DNA of 64,000 nucleotides from Bemisia tabaci. Lineage: Eukaryota > Arthropoda > Insecta > Hemiptera > Aleyrodidae. The position numbers were made by a program, and so were the translations under genes. This document shows positions 1 to 11,762 of this stretch, piece after piece. The stretch spans positions 11,985,480 through 12,049,479 of the forward strand of contig NC_092802.1 in the NCBI RefSeq assembly GCF_918797505.1, written 5' to 3'. The notes beneath the pieces were generated by a model, which was not told where the DNA came from, did no database searches, and saw nothing but the letters and a program-made list of their open reading frames with translations. How positions within the stretch are numbered: position 1 is the first letter of the stretch; every line of letters starts with the position of its first letter.

Positions 1-1117
1 TTTCACCTAAGGTCCCTGAAAATTTCAAGGAAAAATATCCATAACTTTCCTCATAAAGAAACTTTTAATCGAAGTTTTTGGTTTTTTCTTTTTCTTTTAT
101 CATGTAGGCCCATGGCCAAGGGGGCAGCTTGGGGTTAGGGGAGTCGGGAGTCCTTCTCCCCTATTAATTTCAATTGATTTATGAAATACACTCAATAACT
201 AAGTCATGAATGAATAATTCATGATGGCTCTATTTTGACTTACTCCCACGTGCGATAGTTGCTAGAGCAAGTTAAGATCAAATCCTTCAAAACGCCGGCT
301 AGATGACCAATAGTGCTGAACTGTAGTTATTGCATAATCATTCATTTGAAGGGACTTCCCTTTGCTCCGAATCGTGATTGTGGACATCGATCAAATTCAT
401 TATGAAATTAAGCCGCAAAAAAATTGCCCGAGTGCTATGATTGATATAGTAAGTACTTAAAGCCATCTAAAAGATCCAACTTGTACAAAAAATTTATCTG
501 TTACAAATCAAAGGAAAAAACATCTGCCATTAATTCTTTTAAAAATTGCCAGTTTTTTTTAGCTCTCTAAAAGAGAACATGTGTCATCACTCATCACTTT
601 CTTCTGTAGCTATGAATACTCTTCAATTTTCCTCCCAAGACCGAAGACGTTTTTTTCCAAAATGTGACTTCAAAATTCAATGGGAGTAACGGCTTTGCCG
701 TTTATGCAGACTGGTGCGATTTGGAACTGCAGACTGCAGACTTGGTGCGAACTTTCAGTTTTTGGTATGAAAAAATAGACGTCCCCTGCCCCCCCCCCCC
801 CCCAAACGAGGAATGTCCACGACCAAGTCTTGGCAGATCGTATTTGTACTAACAATGCAGTTAAGGGAAATCACTGAAAATCGAACAAAATCGCCGCAAC
901 GCATCATGCCAACATTCGGATTTTGAACAGTTTCATCGTGTTCCGATATCCTTGTTATTATGGTAAATAAAATCTGAAGTCCTTGGACCCATTTCCTCTT
1001 GGTACGTATACAGGTTGTTGATAAAACTTCGAAGTTTGCGTGTAAAAGAGGTTATTAAGAAACTGCACTGCGTACTAATTTATGAACTATTCTTTACGAA
1101 TTAATTCACCTTGGAGC
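1..1117. other. Unassigned intergenic sequence
   Basis: The first 60 bases resemble the centre of family F (ctgaaaatttcaaggaaaaa). A C-run sits at 790-803. The overlapping 61-62-codon frames around 664-855 on both strands are not recognisable. Nothing else is visible. Confidence 0.5.
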
Positions 1118-2303
1118 CTGTCAGGAGAAAACTCGAAACAGTGCATATTTGGATGTAAGCCTTAACTTCCGACCTGAGGAAGAACGCCGTATGAGCCTTC
1201 AGGCGTTGCAAAATTTCCTTTAGTAGTATGTGAATTTTCAGGAAAACCTATGAATATTTCTCTTCGAATTTATAAGAGAATTTTACTCGTGATCGGAGCT
1301 AAATTATTTGGAAATTTCAAGAAAAAATATTGAGGAAGCTTCTCGAAAATGATAGAGGATTCTCGGAGGGAAGTTGGCAACTTTCAAGTGTTCATAGGGC
1401 GTTTTTCCTTGAGCACGATAGTGAGGAAACCAGGAAAACCGTCTATATTTATCTACCCAAGTACGGCGAGTCTAGGAACGAGAACGTATGAGTGGTGCGG
1501 ATGTGCAGATTTTACGCATATTACCGCGATAGCACGCGCGAACAAAACGAATTTGCACGGCTCGGAGCATCGGTGATATGCAGAAAAAATTCGCGGTTCA
1601 GAAGATCGTGGATACCCAATCGAGAGGAGTCACAGAGCCAACTGCAACACGGAAATTCAGTTACCTATCAATTGCGGCGGAGTTATCATTTTTTTTAAGA
1701 TTCGTGGATTTCCTCCTCAACCGGAAGGAAATTGTATATCGACGGTGCAAGTTCATAACCACGTATCTCGTTTGCGGTGTTTGAAAATCTCCGCTCTTAT
1801 CATATTTTATTGAAGGATGAAAAATCGGCATCATGCTTTGAGAGGCACTATATCCTTCATCATTTTCGAAAAGCGTTATGAATATTTTTTCTTAAAATTT
1901 TCAAATAATTGCACTCTGATCACGAGTAAAATTCTGTACATCCGCACCACTCGTTACGTTATCGTTTATACGGTATATCGTATACACGGTTTTCCTGGTC
2001 TTATTACTGTCATGCAACGGAAAAACGCCCCATGAACATTTGTAAATTGGCAACTTCCCTTCCAGAATCCTTCTTCATTTTCGAAAAGCGTTATAAATAT
2101 TTTTTCTTGACATTTTCAAATAATTTCGCTCTGTAAAGTAAAATTCTGTGATAAATTCGAAGCAAAATATTTATAGGTTTTCCTCAAAATTCACATACTA
2201 ATGAAGGAAATTTAGCAACGCCTGAAGGCTCATACGGCGTTCTTTCTCAGGTTGAAAGTTAGGTTTACGTTCAATGCACTGTTTTGCGTTTCCGCACTGA
2301 GGA
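1118..2303. repeat. Large composite foldback containing family F ends
   Basis: The left arm (from about 1118) and right arm (to about 2303) are inverted copies. Each has aacagtgcat, then a CTGAGG-type motif, then the family F segment acgccgtatgagccttcagg. A further inner pair around 1440-1540 and 1930-2000 includes the shared 'ccgcaccactcgt' and 'atacacggttttcctgg' motifs. The centre holds a half copy of family G (about 1735-1817). Short open frames here are repeat-derived. Confidence 0.75.
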
Positions 2304-2326
2304 GAAAAATCACGGCAGTCTTTAAG

Positions 2327-2834
2327 AATGGAGTAATTGCATGTGTGAGGGATTTGCGATTTGACCATTGATTCTTATGTAAAAGTTCGCGAGAAACACG
2401 ATGGTGCCACTGTTTTTTTCTGAAATCAACTCCCGAGCTCAGAAAAAGCTCTCAAGTTGAGGCCAAAATGGAGGGGATATCCCACGCTATCCTGAGAGTC
2501 CACCTCAACATCAAGACGAACTCTCCTTGCAAAGATAGGGAGCAAATACATTGACAGGGCTGCCAATTTATTCGGGGACTCTAAAACTGAAAGCACGGCA
2601 TCACTGCTAATGTATTTGCTCCCTATCTTTGCATGGAGAGTTTGCTTTGATGTAGAGGTGGACTCTCAGGATAGTGTGGGATATCCCCTCCATTTTGGCC
2701 TCAATTTGAGAGCTTTTTTTGAGCTTGGGAGTTGGTTTCAGAGAAAACCAGTGGCACCATCGTGTTTTTCGCGAACTTTTACATAGAAATCAGTAGTCAA
2801 ATCGCAAATTCCTTACACATGCAACATCTCCATT
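2327..2834. repeat. Family B foldback element, copy 1
   Basis: About 510 bp; the two halves are near-perfect inverted repeats of about 240 bp around a short centre. Left end AATGGAG...TTGCATGTGTGAG, right end CTTACACATGCAACATCTCCATT. The inner arms read gcaaagatagggagcaaata and its complement. No coding capacity. Confidence 0.85.
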
Positions 2835-2840
2835 TCCGTT

Positions 2841-2930
2841 GAGTGGTTTTCCATTTAAATAACGAAGTTTGACAGGAAGTCTGCAACGTCGCAAACCAAG
2901 ATACGTGGTTGAGGACTTACACCGTCCATA
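2841..2930. repeat. Family G half copy
   Basis: gacaggaagtctgcaacgtc, then gcaaaccaagatacgtggtt and acaccgtcc match one arm of family G; the other arm is missing. Confidence 0.6.
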
Positions 2931-3740
2931 CAGCAAAACGGAACGACGGGGAATTGCCGTTGACTTATAATGATTGACTTCGATAGTATTTGTATTTCGA
3001 TATCAATTTCAAAAGTTGGCAATTCTATGATATACCCTCTCACGGCAGTATAAAAGAACAATGGAAAAAAAAAACTGATCTCGACCTACAATGAATTGAT
3101 TTTCTTTTGCAGACAAAGAAAGTGGTGGCGTGCGCATAGTTTACGGTGAAACTTTTAAAAGCTCAAAATTGTTAGCTTTTAACGGCTTAAGAGGAGGGAG
3201 ACTTTTCACTAAGTAGGGTAGGAGGAAGTTAAAGAAAAATGCCAGATGATAAAAACTTGACATCGAACGTTGGTCGCAACCTGAAGACAAGGTGACCTCT
3301 TACCCTTCTTTTTCTTTAAACTTAATATGCAGAGATCATTTTCTCTCAACCTCCGTATTTAATTTACCTCTTTAAAAATTCAAATTTTTCAGTGTATTTT
3401 GGTAAGAAGCATACCAGAATTCAGCCTGCTACTCTCCATATTTTTAAAAGACACAACGGGATTTTAAAACTTTTTAAACAACTAAATCTCAAAATTCAAT
3501 GTATTCTCCTGGGTTCTTCTGACAGTACTAACCATAGATGCTGATTGTCTTAGTAATTTACAACTAATTAACGATTAAGAGTTGAGGGGGAAAAATAGGT
3601 ATAGGGTCTAAGCTTTCGTCTGTTTTTGTGAATAAGTAATCACCTATTGTTAGGCACCCTCACACTTTTCCCGTGACAATAAATAGTTTGAGCACAAATG
3701 TAATCAATGTGAACAGTCCTTTCAGCTGAAAATGACCCAT
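2931..3740. other. Unassigned intergenic sequence
   Basis: AT-rich, with no repeat family from this window and no credible coding frame. Confidence 0.5.
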
Positions 3741-3864
3741 TGGATGTATTTCTCCCGAACGGAGCTAAGTGCATTATGACGTGAGCCCTGTTATGCATAC
3801 ATGTTTATGGGTTTCGGGGCTCATATCTCAATGCACATAGTTCCGTTTGGCAGAAGTACGTCCA
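3741..3864. repeat. Family H MITE, copy 1
   Basis: Ends tggatgtatttctcccgaac / cagaagtacgtcca with ggagctaagtgcatta / aatgcacatagttcc arms. About 124 bp. Confidence 0.75.
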
Positions 3865-4263
3865 ATTGTGCGTTTGCTATATTGCGTGGCTTCGGATCAG
3901 AGAGCTAATGAAACTATGAAGTCGAAAGTTTTTATGAATTGCGGGATTGTTCCTCATTTGGCTCAGAAGCTCTTCAAGGTGAAATCATAGAGTTATTTTC
4001 AAACTGTGGCAGCTTTTCCCGGAATTCTATCGGTACTGGCCAAGTCGCTACTGCGTTGAAAGCAGAGTTTTCTCATGGATGTGTATTGTTTTCCTCGCGG
4101 AAGCTGCACAATATGCATCTTAGCCTTGATTGATCCTCGAATAAAACTGCACAAAAATGAACAGTGGCAGTATATAACTTACACTCGTTAGACAAAAAAT
4201 TGTCGTCCGTCTGACGCGAAGGCGTATCTCTATTCCTACATTCTTGTTCTCCGTATAACTCTA

Positions 4264-4489
4264 CACCGGAAAAAAACACATTGGATCTACAGTATAGACT
4301 CTTGAAAACATTGACAAGAAAAAATACTCTTGATTCAATCGGATTTTTGCTTGAATCAAAACGAAATCCGCTTAAATTAAGAGGCTTGGCTCTTGATTTA
4401 AGCTAGATTCTGATTGAATCAAGAGTACTTTTTCTTGTCGATGATTTTAAGAGTCTGGACTCTAGATCCAATGTGTTTTTTTTCCAGTG
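4264..4489. repeat. Family A foldback MITE, copy 1
   Basis: Ends CACCGGAAAAAA / TTTTTCCAGTG, inner arms with ttggatct and gactctt, and the ctcttgattcaatc/gattgaatcaagag core. Flanked by TA on both sides, consistent with a 2-bp target duplication. Confidence 0.88.
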
Positions 4490-6231
4490 TATGCTCTCAG
4501 GGACAATGATTCTTTGTAGCTCACCTTATCAAATATAAATATGACGTTGTTCCTTCAACATGAGCATTTAATCTACTTGTTCTCAGATTTGATCAAACTA
4601 ACAAAATATTTAAATATCTTCTGCACCGCACACTACACAAATTCACACGCCAATTCTATCAATTAGAAACTGTGCAGGTTGCATACCCTCAAAATTTCAG
4701 GGTGTCTTTAGAACTTACCCAAGTAAATAAGACTATATCTGAAGTATCACATCGACCATAGTCCGAGCAAACTTGTAAAAAGAATGAAAAGCAATGAACA
4801 CATGCGTTTCGAAAACGGCCCAAGACCCCTGATTGATGTTCTCGTTACAAAAAAACGTTTGACCCATTTGGATTAAATAGCGGAGCGTATGATCATTTCT
4901 TTTTAAATCAGATTTCCGTGTTTGTATTCTTACGGTGGTGATTTTCGGACAATATAATAAAGAGGAAGTCTGTCTTAGATTCTTGCCGCGATCCCTAATA
5001 TTTTATGGGTGATGTACGGCACAGCAAAGCAGCGGAAATAAACTCGATATGATATATTTTTCACTAAAACTAAGCTATTTCCGGCGAAACATTAAGCTAT
5101 GAAGACGCACTCATCCAACTAAAATCTTTCCATACATAGGCAGCACGATGCCCCGCATTGAGAGGAATTATTTTTGCGTAAAATGTGTCAGTTTCTCGTC
5201 CGATTATTTTTGGAGTCTGAACGAAGCGTCTCGTGCCGTGGATGACCAAAATAAACAATCATATGTGGCGCTATGGAAATGAATGCCTCAATTAATAGTG
5301 CATTAATTATGTGACTGTGGCTATTTTGTTGACTTGTCTCTGTGTTTTTAAATATTCTCACCAGCAGGTGTCCGTTTCAGCGCAGGACCGGTGCATTCGA
5401 TTTTAATGCCGGTAGTGGAATCGTAGCGTCTTAGGAATACGCTTTCAGTCCATTAGATTCGTGCGCACAATTTTTACGTATTCGTCCCACTGATGCTATG
5501 AAAACTCATACAGAAATGGGAAAATGGAGATCAAATTCTGCCATGCTGAGCCAGAAAAACCGCCGTTCCGACGCGCGAGCCTTTGCCCGTTGCCGATTTT
5601 TCACCGATAAAATATTCATTTTTTAGGAACGTTATAAATTTTTACTTAAAAATCTTCGGTACTTAAGATTCGATTGTGAATGAAACTGTCTCAAATGTTC
5701 GAAAAAAAGATTTACAACATTCCTAAAGTCTACATATTCACCCACTGAAAGGATTAGCTGTTATTGTTTTTTTTTTTTTTTTTTTTTTTTTTTTTGGTCC
5801 CACGAGTTGGTCTAAAACTTTCCCAAAAAATTTGTTGCCCTTTTCATTCAATGATTTACTAATAAGTTTCCAGCAAAATAACGAACAATAAGAATTTTCC
5901 ACAATTTTTCATCTTTAAAATCGATTAAATGAGGGTCTAAAGGTTCCTGGATAAAAACATTTTCAGGGAGGGACCTCCCTGGACGACCGATCTCCTGTGG
6001 GGTATTTTATACCCCCCAGACCCCCCAGATCCTTTTTCTATCCGGCCCTGGTTAGTCTTTGCCAGAGAGCGCTACAAGAGCAGCCGTACGCGTACGTTAT
6101 ATAACAACATTCGCCTAAAACATTTTCGCTCTACCGAAAATTTTCGACTGAATTAGCTTTTCAAGCAACTGTTTGGCTCGCAAGACAGTCAGCACTAGCA
6201 ACGTGAGAAAAACCCGGAGCCGGCTCTACGC
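4490..6231. other. Unassigned intergenic sequence
   Basis: Mostly ordinary AT-rich DNA. Holds a 29-T run and, around 5990-6055, a short block of C/G-rich near repeats (accccccagaccccccaga). No gene seen. Confidence 0.5.
5767..5795. repeat. Poly(T) tract
   Basis: An uninterrupted run of 29 T. It may mark an old retroposed insertion on the - strand, but no flanking duplication is obvious. Confidence 0.8.
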
Positions 6232-6906
6232 CGCGCCGCACAGTGGATAGAGTCAATAGGAGAGGTCGGACAAAATTCGGAAACTTTAAGGTGATTCGAT
6301 GGACGCCATATTTTGTGTCAGAATGGCATGCGATATATGGCATCAATTGGTTCCATCTTTTCAGCTACTCGTTAATTTACTCCAATTTTGAGATCGCAAT
6401 TCTGTTGTCAGGAGACTAAGGCACTCATTTACCAATTTTAACAAAGAAATTCAATGTAATTAAGGCGTGGTTTTTTCAGAGGAAAAATATCGCATTCGAT
6501 ACTGATATCGAAACTGCACTCGAATGCGATATTTTTCCTCTAAAAAAACCACGCCTTTATTACGTTGAATTTCTTTGTTAAAATTGGTGCGTGAGTGCTT
6601 TAGTCTCCTGACAACAGAATTTCGATCTCAAAATTGGAGAAAAATGACGAGTAGCTGAAAAGATGGAACCAGTTGATGCGATATTTCGCATGCCGTTCTG
6701 ACACAAAATATGGCGTCCATCGAATCACCATAAACGCTTATTACTCCGCTCATATAGAACTTTGAGGTTCTAAAGGTGGTTTCAATGGTTTCCTCGTAAC
6801 ATTTTCTTCGAGAAGCACTCCTTAAAATTTTAAGTGTGATAAAATCAACATCAAAATCTGCAGTTTTAGTCGATCTCTGAAATTGACTCGATCCACTGTG
6901 CGGCGT
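6232..6906. repeat. Family J large foldback
   Basis: Outer ends cgccgcacagtggatagagt / tcgatccactgtgcggcg. Inner arms 6291-6504 and 6522-6732 are near-perfect inverted copies of about 212 bp (for example ggtgattcgatggacgccat, ggcgtggttttttcagagga). A related fragment lies at 7290-7350. Confidence 0.82.
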
Positions 6907-7456
6907 GGCCCGCCTGACGCAAGCGGCGCAATCGGCTAACGAGCAGAGTTCCTCCGCCTAAATATCCCAGTGCACTTGAGCCGACGCGCCACGCGATAGA
7001 ACGACAAAATCGAGCCGCTCCAAAAGCGTACAGAGAAACGAGCTATTCTGGAGGGATCGGTCATTATGTGAAAACTTGAAAGTCGTACACCTTTGTTAAT
7101 ATGAAACGTACAATGCTTGTAAATTACAGTAGTTTTATTGGTTTTCTAAAAAAATCTACTTAAAAGTTGTCCTTAAAAATTCATTCACCCTAGACATGAA
7201 CAATATCCCCACTGAACCGTTTAGACAGGGAAAACGGGTGGTCTTCAGGAATCAAAACATAAAACGCAATCATTCGTATTCGCATTCAAATTCAAAAAGT
7301 AACAAAATGAACATCAAAAATGTCTGTTTTAGTCGGAGATTTCATGCCTGGCCTCTCTCTACGGCCCATTCTAATGTTCAGCGTTGCGTTGCGGGTTTTT
7401 CGGGCCGATTCGGCACTCGCTCGAGAAATACTACCGGATTCATGCTCCAGCCTACT

Positions 7457-7707
7457 GCCAAGGAAAAACGCCGTATGAGCCTTCAAACGTTGTCAAGTTT
7501 ATTTCGATAAAAACCTAATTACTGGAAAAATTGTGAATATTTTCCCCCAAAATTTTCACACAACTTTGCACGCAATTTAATCTAAAATATCTGAAAATTT
7601 CAAGGAAATCTATGCATTAGTATCGTCAAAAATACATGTTTTATCAAGGGAAATTTGGCAACTCTCGAATGTTTATACGGCGTTTTTCCTCAGCACGGCA
7701 GTACACT
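7457..7707. repeat. Family F MITE, copy
   Basis: Left ctgccaaggaaaaacgccgt, right acggcgtttttcctcagcac plus ggcagta. Arms of about 50 bp with gagcctt/aatgttt and ttggcaact; AT-rich centre with ttttcaagga. Confidence 0.82.
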
Positions 7708-7886
7708 CTACCGACCGGCGACTCATTTCTGGGGTACCCTAGACTTTGCAGACAAATTAGGACGCTTTGCCCGAATATTTGGCCCGGATCGCTTGTGATA
7801 GACCGATTTAGTGGTTACGCCAGTCTTGATATATTCAATGATCCAATGGCTCCAAAACAGGGACAGAGAGAGTACCGTTGAACATT

Positions 7887-8039
7887 GGCGGATCCAGAAA
7901 ATTGGCAACATTGTTTTCTCCATTTAAACCTATGGAAATGTATCGATTTATGGAAAGGCTAGGTGCTCCGACGAGAATAGATTATTTAACATAAGTTTAA
8001 ATGGAAGGAATCCGGTGTTGCCAATTTTCTGGATCCGCC
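7887..8039. repeat. Family Q foldback MITE
   Basis: Inverted ends ggcggatccagaaaattggc / gccaattttctggatccgcc of about 45 bp around a short centre. Only one copy seen in the window. Confidence 0.75.
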
Positions 8040-8098
8040 TCTGCCGTTGAGGGAAAAGAGTGGCCACTGAAGGATTCACTCTTGATTGGCCCAGCTCT

Positions 8099-8588
8099 GT
8101 CGACAGTAAAACTGCCAGACTACGTATCTCGTTTGCGGTGTTTAAAAATTTCCATTCCCATTTTATTTTCTTGAAGGAGAACGAATCAATATCATTTCTT
8201 AAAGTCCTCACTGAGTTTTTATCGAACAGACAAAAAATCATGGAAGTTTTTTGAGCATTGACCGTTTAGAAGTTGTCCTCACTGGAAAAAAAAACACATT
8301 GGATCTAGAGTCCAGACTCTTGAAAACATTGACAAGAAAAAGGACTCTTGATTCAATCAGATTTAAGCTTAAATCAAAAGGAAATTCGCTCAAATTAAGA
8401 GGCTTGGTTCTTGATTTAAGCTTAAATCTGATTGAATCAAGAGTATTTTTTCTTGTCGATGTTTTTAAAAGTCTGGACTCTAGATCCAATGCGGTTTTTT
8501 TCCAGTGCTTATAAAAAATAAAGTCCGGCAGAAAGTCTGCAATTTCGCAAACTGAGATGTACGCGATCTGGTACTTTTACCGTCGATG
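8099..8588. repeat. Family G MITE, interrupted by a family A copy
   Basis: Left part 8099-8279 with ctacgtatctcgtttgcggt, right part 8508-8588 with agtctgcaatttcgcaaact and taccgtcgatg. The interruption is the family A element at 8280-8507. Confidence 0.78.
8280..8507. repeat. Family A MITE, copy 2, inserted in a family G element
   Basis: CACTGG...CCAGTG ends, long inverted arms, flanked by CT on both sides. Removing it with one CT restores the family G sequence around ataaaaaataaag, so it is a clean nested insertion. Confidence 0.9.
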
Positions 8589-9504
8589 TTATATTTCACG
8601 AGGCTGTAAAGATATGTAGACTAACTTAGTTTGATGGCTATTTAAAAAAAAAACCATGTAAAATAAAAATCTCCCGCCAAACTTTAAAATCATAAATCAC
8701 GAGGGCCTGTGTTGACTGCGTTTAATTAAGGCTCTTTTAGATCACTCTCAATGAAATGGAAAACCGTTTGAGGGACAGCAATAATTAGTTGACGACGGGA
8801 AGTGGTCAACATAAAGTAATTAAATGTGAGGTTTTGCTGCGGTTTGTCTAGACCGATGTCACCGTAAAATGGCTGCAGAAAATAATATGATTTTCCCAAC
8901 TACAGAGTTTATTGATCAATGGCGAAGTGTTGTCAGTTCTTTGCCATAAACATATTTTTTTCTGTTTATCGGGTAATGTTCACTCAATGGACGTGAATCC
9001 AAAAATCTGTGGCGGCAGACTCTTATGTTTAGATCCTGAAAAATTGCTCTGGCAGTTTTTGCATAATTTGATCAGGCCACCTAAGTTTTTTTGTTCTACT
9101 TTGACCAAAATGTGTACCCTAAACATGCGCCTGTTTTTAATATTTCTATTAACTTTTTAATTTGTAAAAAAAAAGAATGTAATAACTAAACTAGACTCTT
9201 AATAAGCCGCATCTGCTCTGTTTAAAATGATATTATCAGTGATAAATGAATGAAAATCAAACCATTAATTTAAAAGTTTAACTATCTTTATGGTTTATTT
9301 TGATTTTTATGTCTAGCATACTTGCCGTGCACAAAATTGCATAATTTAAAAATTTATAAAGAAAACAAATTGGCGCGAAGGTTGTCTTATTGAACTTATA
9401 ACATTGACAACAATACCAGACTGAGTCGATTATCGTTGTCATCGACCAGGCAAACATAAGACAGAAGACTGCCCTTGCTCTAAACCCATACGCTTCCTGT
9501 AACA
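8589..9504. other. Unassigned intergenic sequence
   Basis: AT-rich. The 82-codon frame at 8912-9160 and the 75-codon - strand frame at 9278-9505 show no recognisable motif. Confidence 0.45.
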
Positions 9505-10330
9505 TGTGCGAGAAGTTTGGCTAATGCATTTCTGATTGAAAATACATTTATCTCACAGCAAGGTCGGTAAAAAACCACACTGGAAAAAAAAAACATATCG
9601 GATCTAGAGTACAGACTTTTAAACACATCGACAAGAAAAAATACTCTTGATTCAATCGGATTTTTGCTTAAATCAAGAACCAAGCCTCATAATTTGAGCG
9701 GATTTCTTTTTGATTTAAGCAGAAATCCGATTGAATCAAGAGTATTTTTTCTTGTCGATGTTTTTAAGAGTCTGGACTCTAGATCCAATGTGTTTTTTTT
9801 CCCAGTGCATGGTATTATGAAGAAAATCAGACAATGAGAAGGGAATTTATTGAAAAAACAGCTTTAAAGTTTGCCCAATGCATTTCTGATTACATTTTTT
9901 TCACGGCGATATCGGTTAAGAATCAGGTATTACACAGCAAATCAGGCAATAAAAAGGAAATCTAGCTTCGAAGTTTGGCCAATGCATTTCTTATTGGGAA
10001 TACATTTATTTGACGGCAAGGCTGGTTAAGAATCAGGTATTACAAAGAAAACCGGGCAACAAGAAGGAAATCTAGCTTTGAAGTCGCCCAATGCATTCCT
10101 GATTAGGAATACATTTTCTTTACGGCAAGGTCGGTTGAGAATCACGAATTATAAGGAAAATTAGGCAATAAGGAGGAAATCTAGCTTTGAAGTTTGGCCA
10201 ATGCATTTCTGATTGGAATTATTATATTATTTATTTACGGAAAGGTCGGTTGGGAATCAGGATTTTTAAGGAAAATCAGGCAATAAGAAGAAAACCAGGC
10301 AATAAGAAGGCAATCAGGCAATTCTCACGA
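9505..10330 (+). repeat. Tandem array, unit about 110-120 bp
   Basis: Five or so degenerate units of the order: tttggccaatgcatttctga, ttgggaatacattt, acggcaaggtcggttaagaa, tcaggtattac, aatcaggcaataagaaggaa, atctagctttgaag. One unit is split by a family A MITE. Confidence 0.8.
9578..9807. repeat. Family A MITE, copy 3, inserted in a tandem array
   Basis: CACTGG...CCAGTG ends, flanked by CA on both sides. It splits one unit of the tandem array at about 9505-10330 (gcaaggtcggt on the left, ggtatta on the right). Confidence 0.9.
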
Positions 10331-10339
10331 TGGCGCCCG

Positions 10340-11660
10340 ACAGTCTGTGGAATCAGTGATGCCGGCAGGCGGTGGTGCTGGGAGCGCGAAATGAGGATTG
10401 CGGTCAGTTCTGATTTTTCGCGCGACTTACTAACACGCGCCACGAGCGCCTCCTGTCAGGCTCGACGTAGTTCCGCCCCATCGGAAGACGTCTCCGAAGA
10501 CCCTAGAAAATTCAAGTGAAAATTTCTCGAGCCTAAGTCTTTTTTCGAGTCAAATTCAAAATCGGTCATCGGAATATCTGCGGCAACTTCCACGATCCCG
10601 AGTGAAAATTCCTTGAGCGAAAATTAAATTTCGAGTCAAATTCAAGTTCGGTCATCGAGAACCATTCGTGGCAGCACCCCTCGGGAGACTCGATCAAAAA
10701 TTCGATGAAAGAGAATCAATTTCCGGATATAAATCATTTTGGTCACCGATAAATCATTCGGTAGCTTATTGATTATATCGAGAATATTTATTTCAATATT
10801 ATTTTCAAGTGAAATCAAGTTTGGTTAATACATTTTCAACCATATTTAGCAAGCTATAGTTTTATTTTTCGTGCGTGGATTGCTTTGAAATTACCGATGA
10901 AATTCCGTGCGTATATTTTTGGTGGTTGGTGCGATAAGTTTCAATTTCATTCAAGCACAAGAAATATATACTTTTCGGAGATTTTCCACCCAAAAGAGAA
11001 ATAATTCTTTTCGAAATCGTTCCTCAAAAGAAGATTCTTTAAATTTTGTAAGCAAATTACTTCGACGGAGATTTGGAGATTTTTCTTTCATGTATGAATT
11101 TCATAAACGGGCGTAGCAAGAAGAATAATCGTATCAGTAAACGTAGACCATTGTCATGAAATAGATTTCAGCTAAAAACCCCACCAATAGCATTGCCCAC
11201 ACCATGACTCAACGCTTGCGTGAACTGGCCGTAATGCTTAAAAAAACCGGGGCACGTAATTTTTTTCTACTTACATGAAATTAGAAAGCGAGCGTCAATG
11301 CACCTGTAAAAAAGTTCAGTGTCGCCTGTCAATCTGAATCGCTGATGTCTGTATCGGCCCTGAATAAGCGCGAATTGCAATAAAGCAACTTTGACGGAAG
11401 CAGGGTTTCAGCGAGCGTAACTAACACTCTCAGTCATAAATGTCACGCAAATTGTACACTAACGCAAGTTCGAGTATGAAATCATCGTCTCATAGTTTGA
11501 AGTGCATCAAGCTGCGAAGAAAACGATAGTGCCTCTACCAAGTGTGATATTTTCGAAAATTGCCCGCCAAAAGGTGAAATTTGCCGGTGCAAAGTTTCGA
11601 AGTTATTAATTTCATAGTGTGTCAAATCGAAATAAGCTTTTGTGATCAATTTCCCTCAAG
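10340..11660 (+). promoter_or_regulatory. Upstream flank / probable 5' region of the sulfatase gene
   Basis: This stretch lies between the end of a tandem array and the start codon. Its left part (about 10340-10720) is richer in CpG than its neighbours and has several gtcatcg/tcgagt motifs; the right part is ordinary AT-rich sequence. It is free of the repeat families seen elsewhere, which suggests constraint. No TATA box or initiator can be named with confidence. The 62-codon open frame from 10907 is not recognisable. Confidence 0.35.
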
Positions 11661-11762
11661 ATGATTCAACAGTTGTTTCTTCATTTGAGTGTTTTCCTCG
11701 TGTCCCTGATGAAAAGCAACGCGGCAAGACCACATATCATTTTCATATTGGCTGATGACATG
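11661..11762 (+). CDS. Sulfatase exon 1 (signal peptide, first metal-binding aspartates)
   Basis: Encodes residues 1-34, phase 0 at its end, followed by the donor GTAAGT at 11763. The ATG is the first in the exon frame and is followed directly by a hydrophobic signal sequence ([13 protein letters not shown]). Mature protein probably begins near residue 21-23, just before [11 protein letters not shown], where D32-D33 bind the active-site calcium in this family. Context before the ATG is tcaag, acceptable for an insect start. The 5' UTR and transcription start cannot be fixed from sequence. Confidence 0.92.

Noticed and set aside
664..855. Overlapping 61-62-codon frames on both strands
   Set aside because: The proline/glycine runs come from a C-run and nothing resembles a known protein.
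5767..5795. Poly(T) as the tail of a second retroposed copy
   Set aside because: No matching direct repeats could be found on either side.
9505..10330. CRISPR-like array
   Set aside because: Units are about 115 bp, degenerate and without unique spacers, in a eukaryotic genome; it is a minisatellite.
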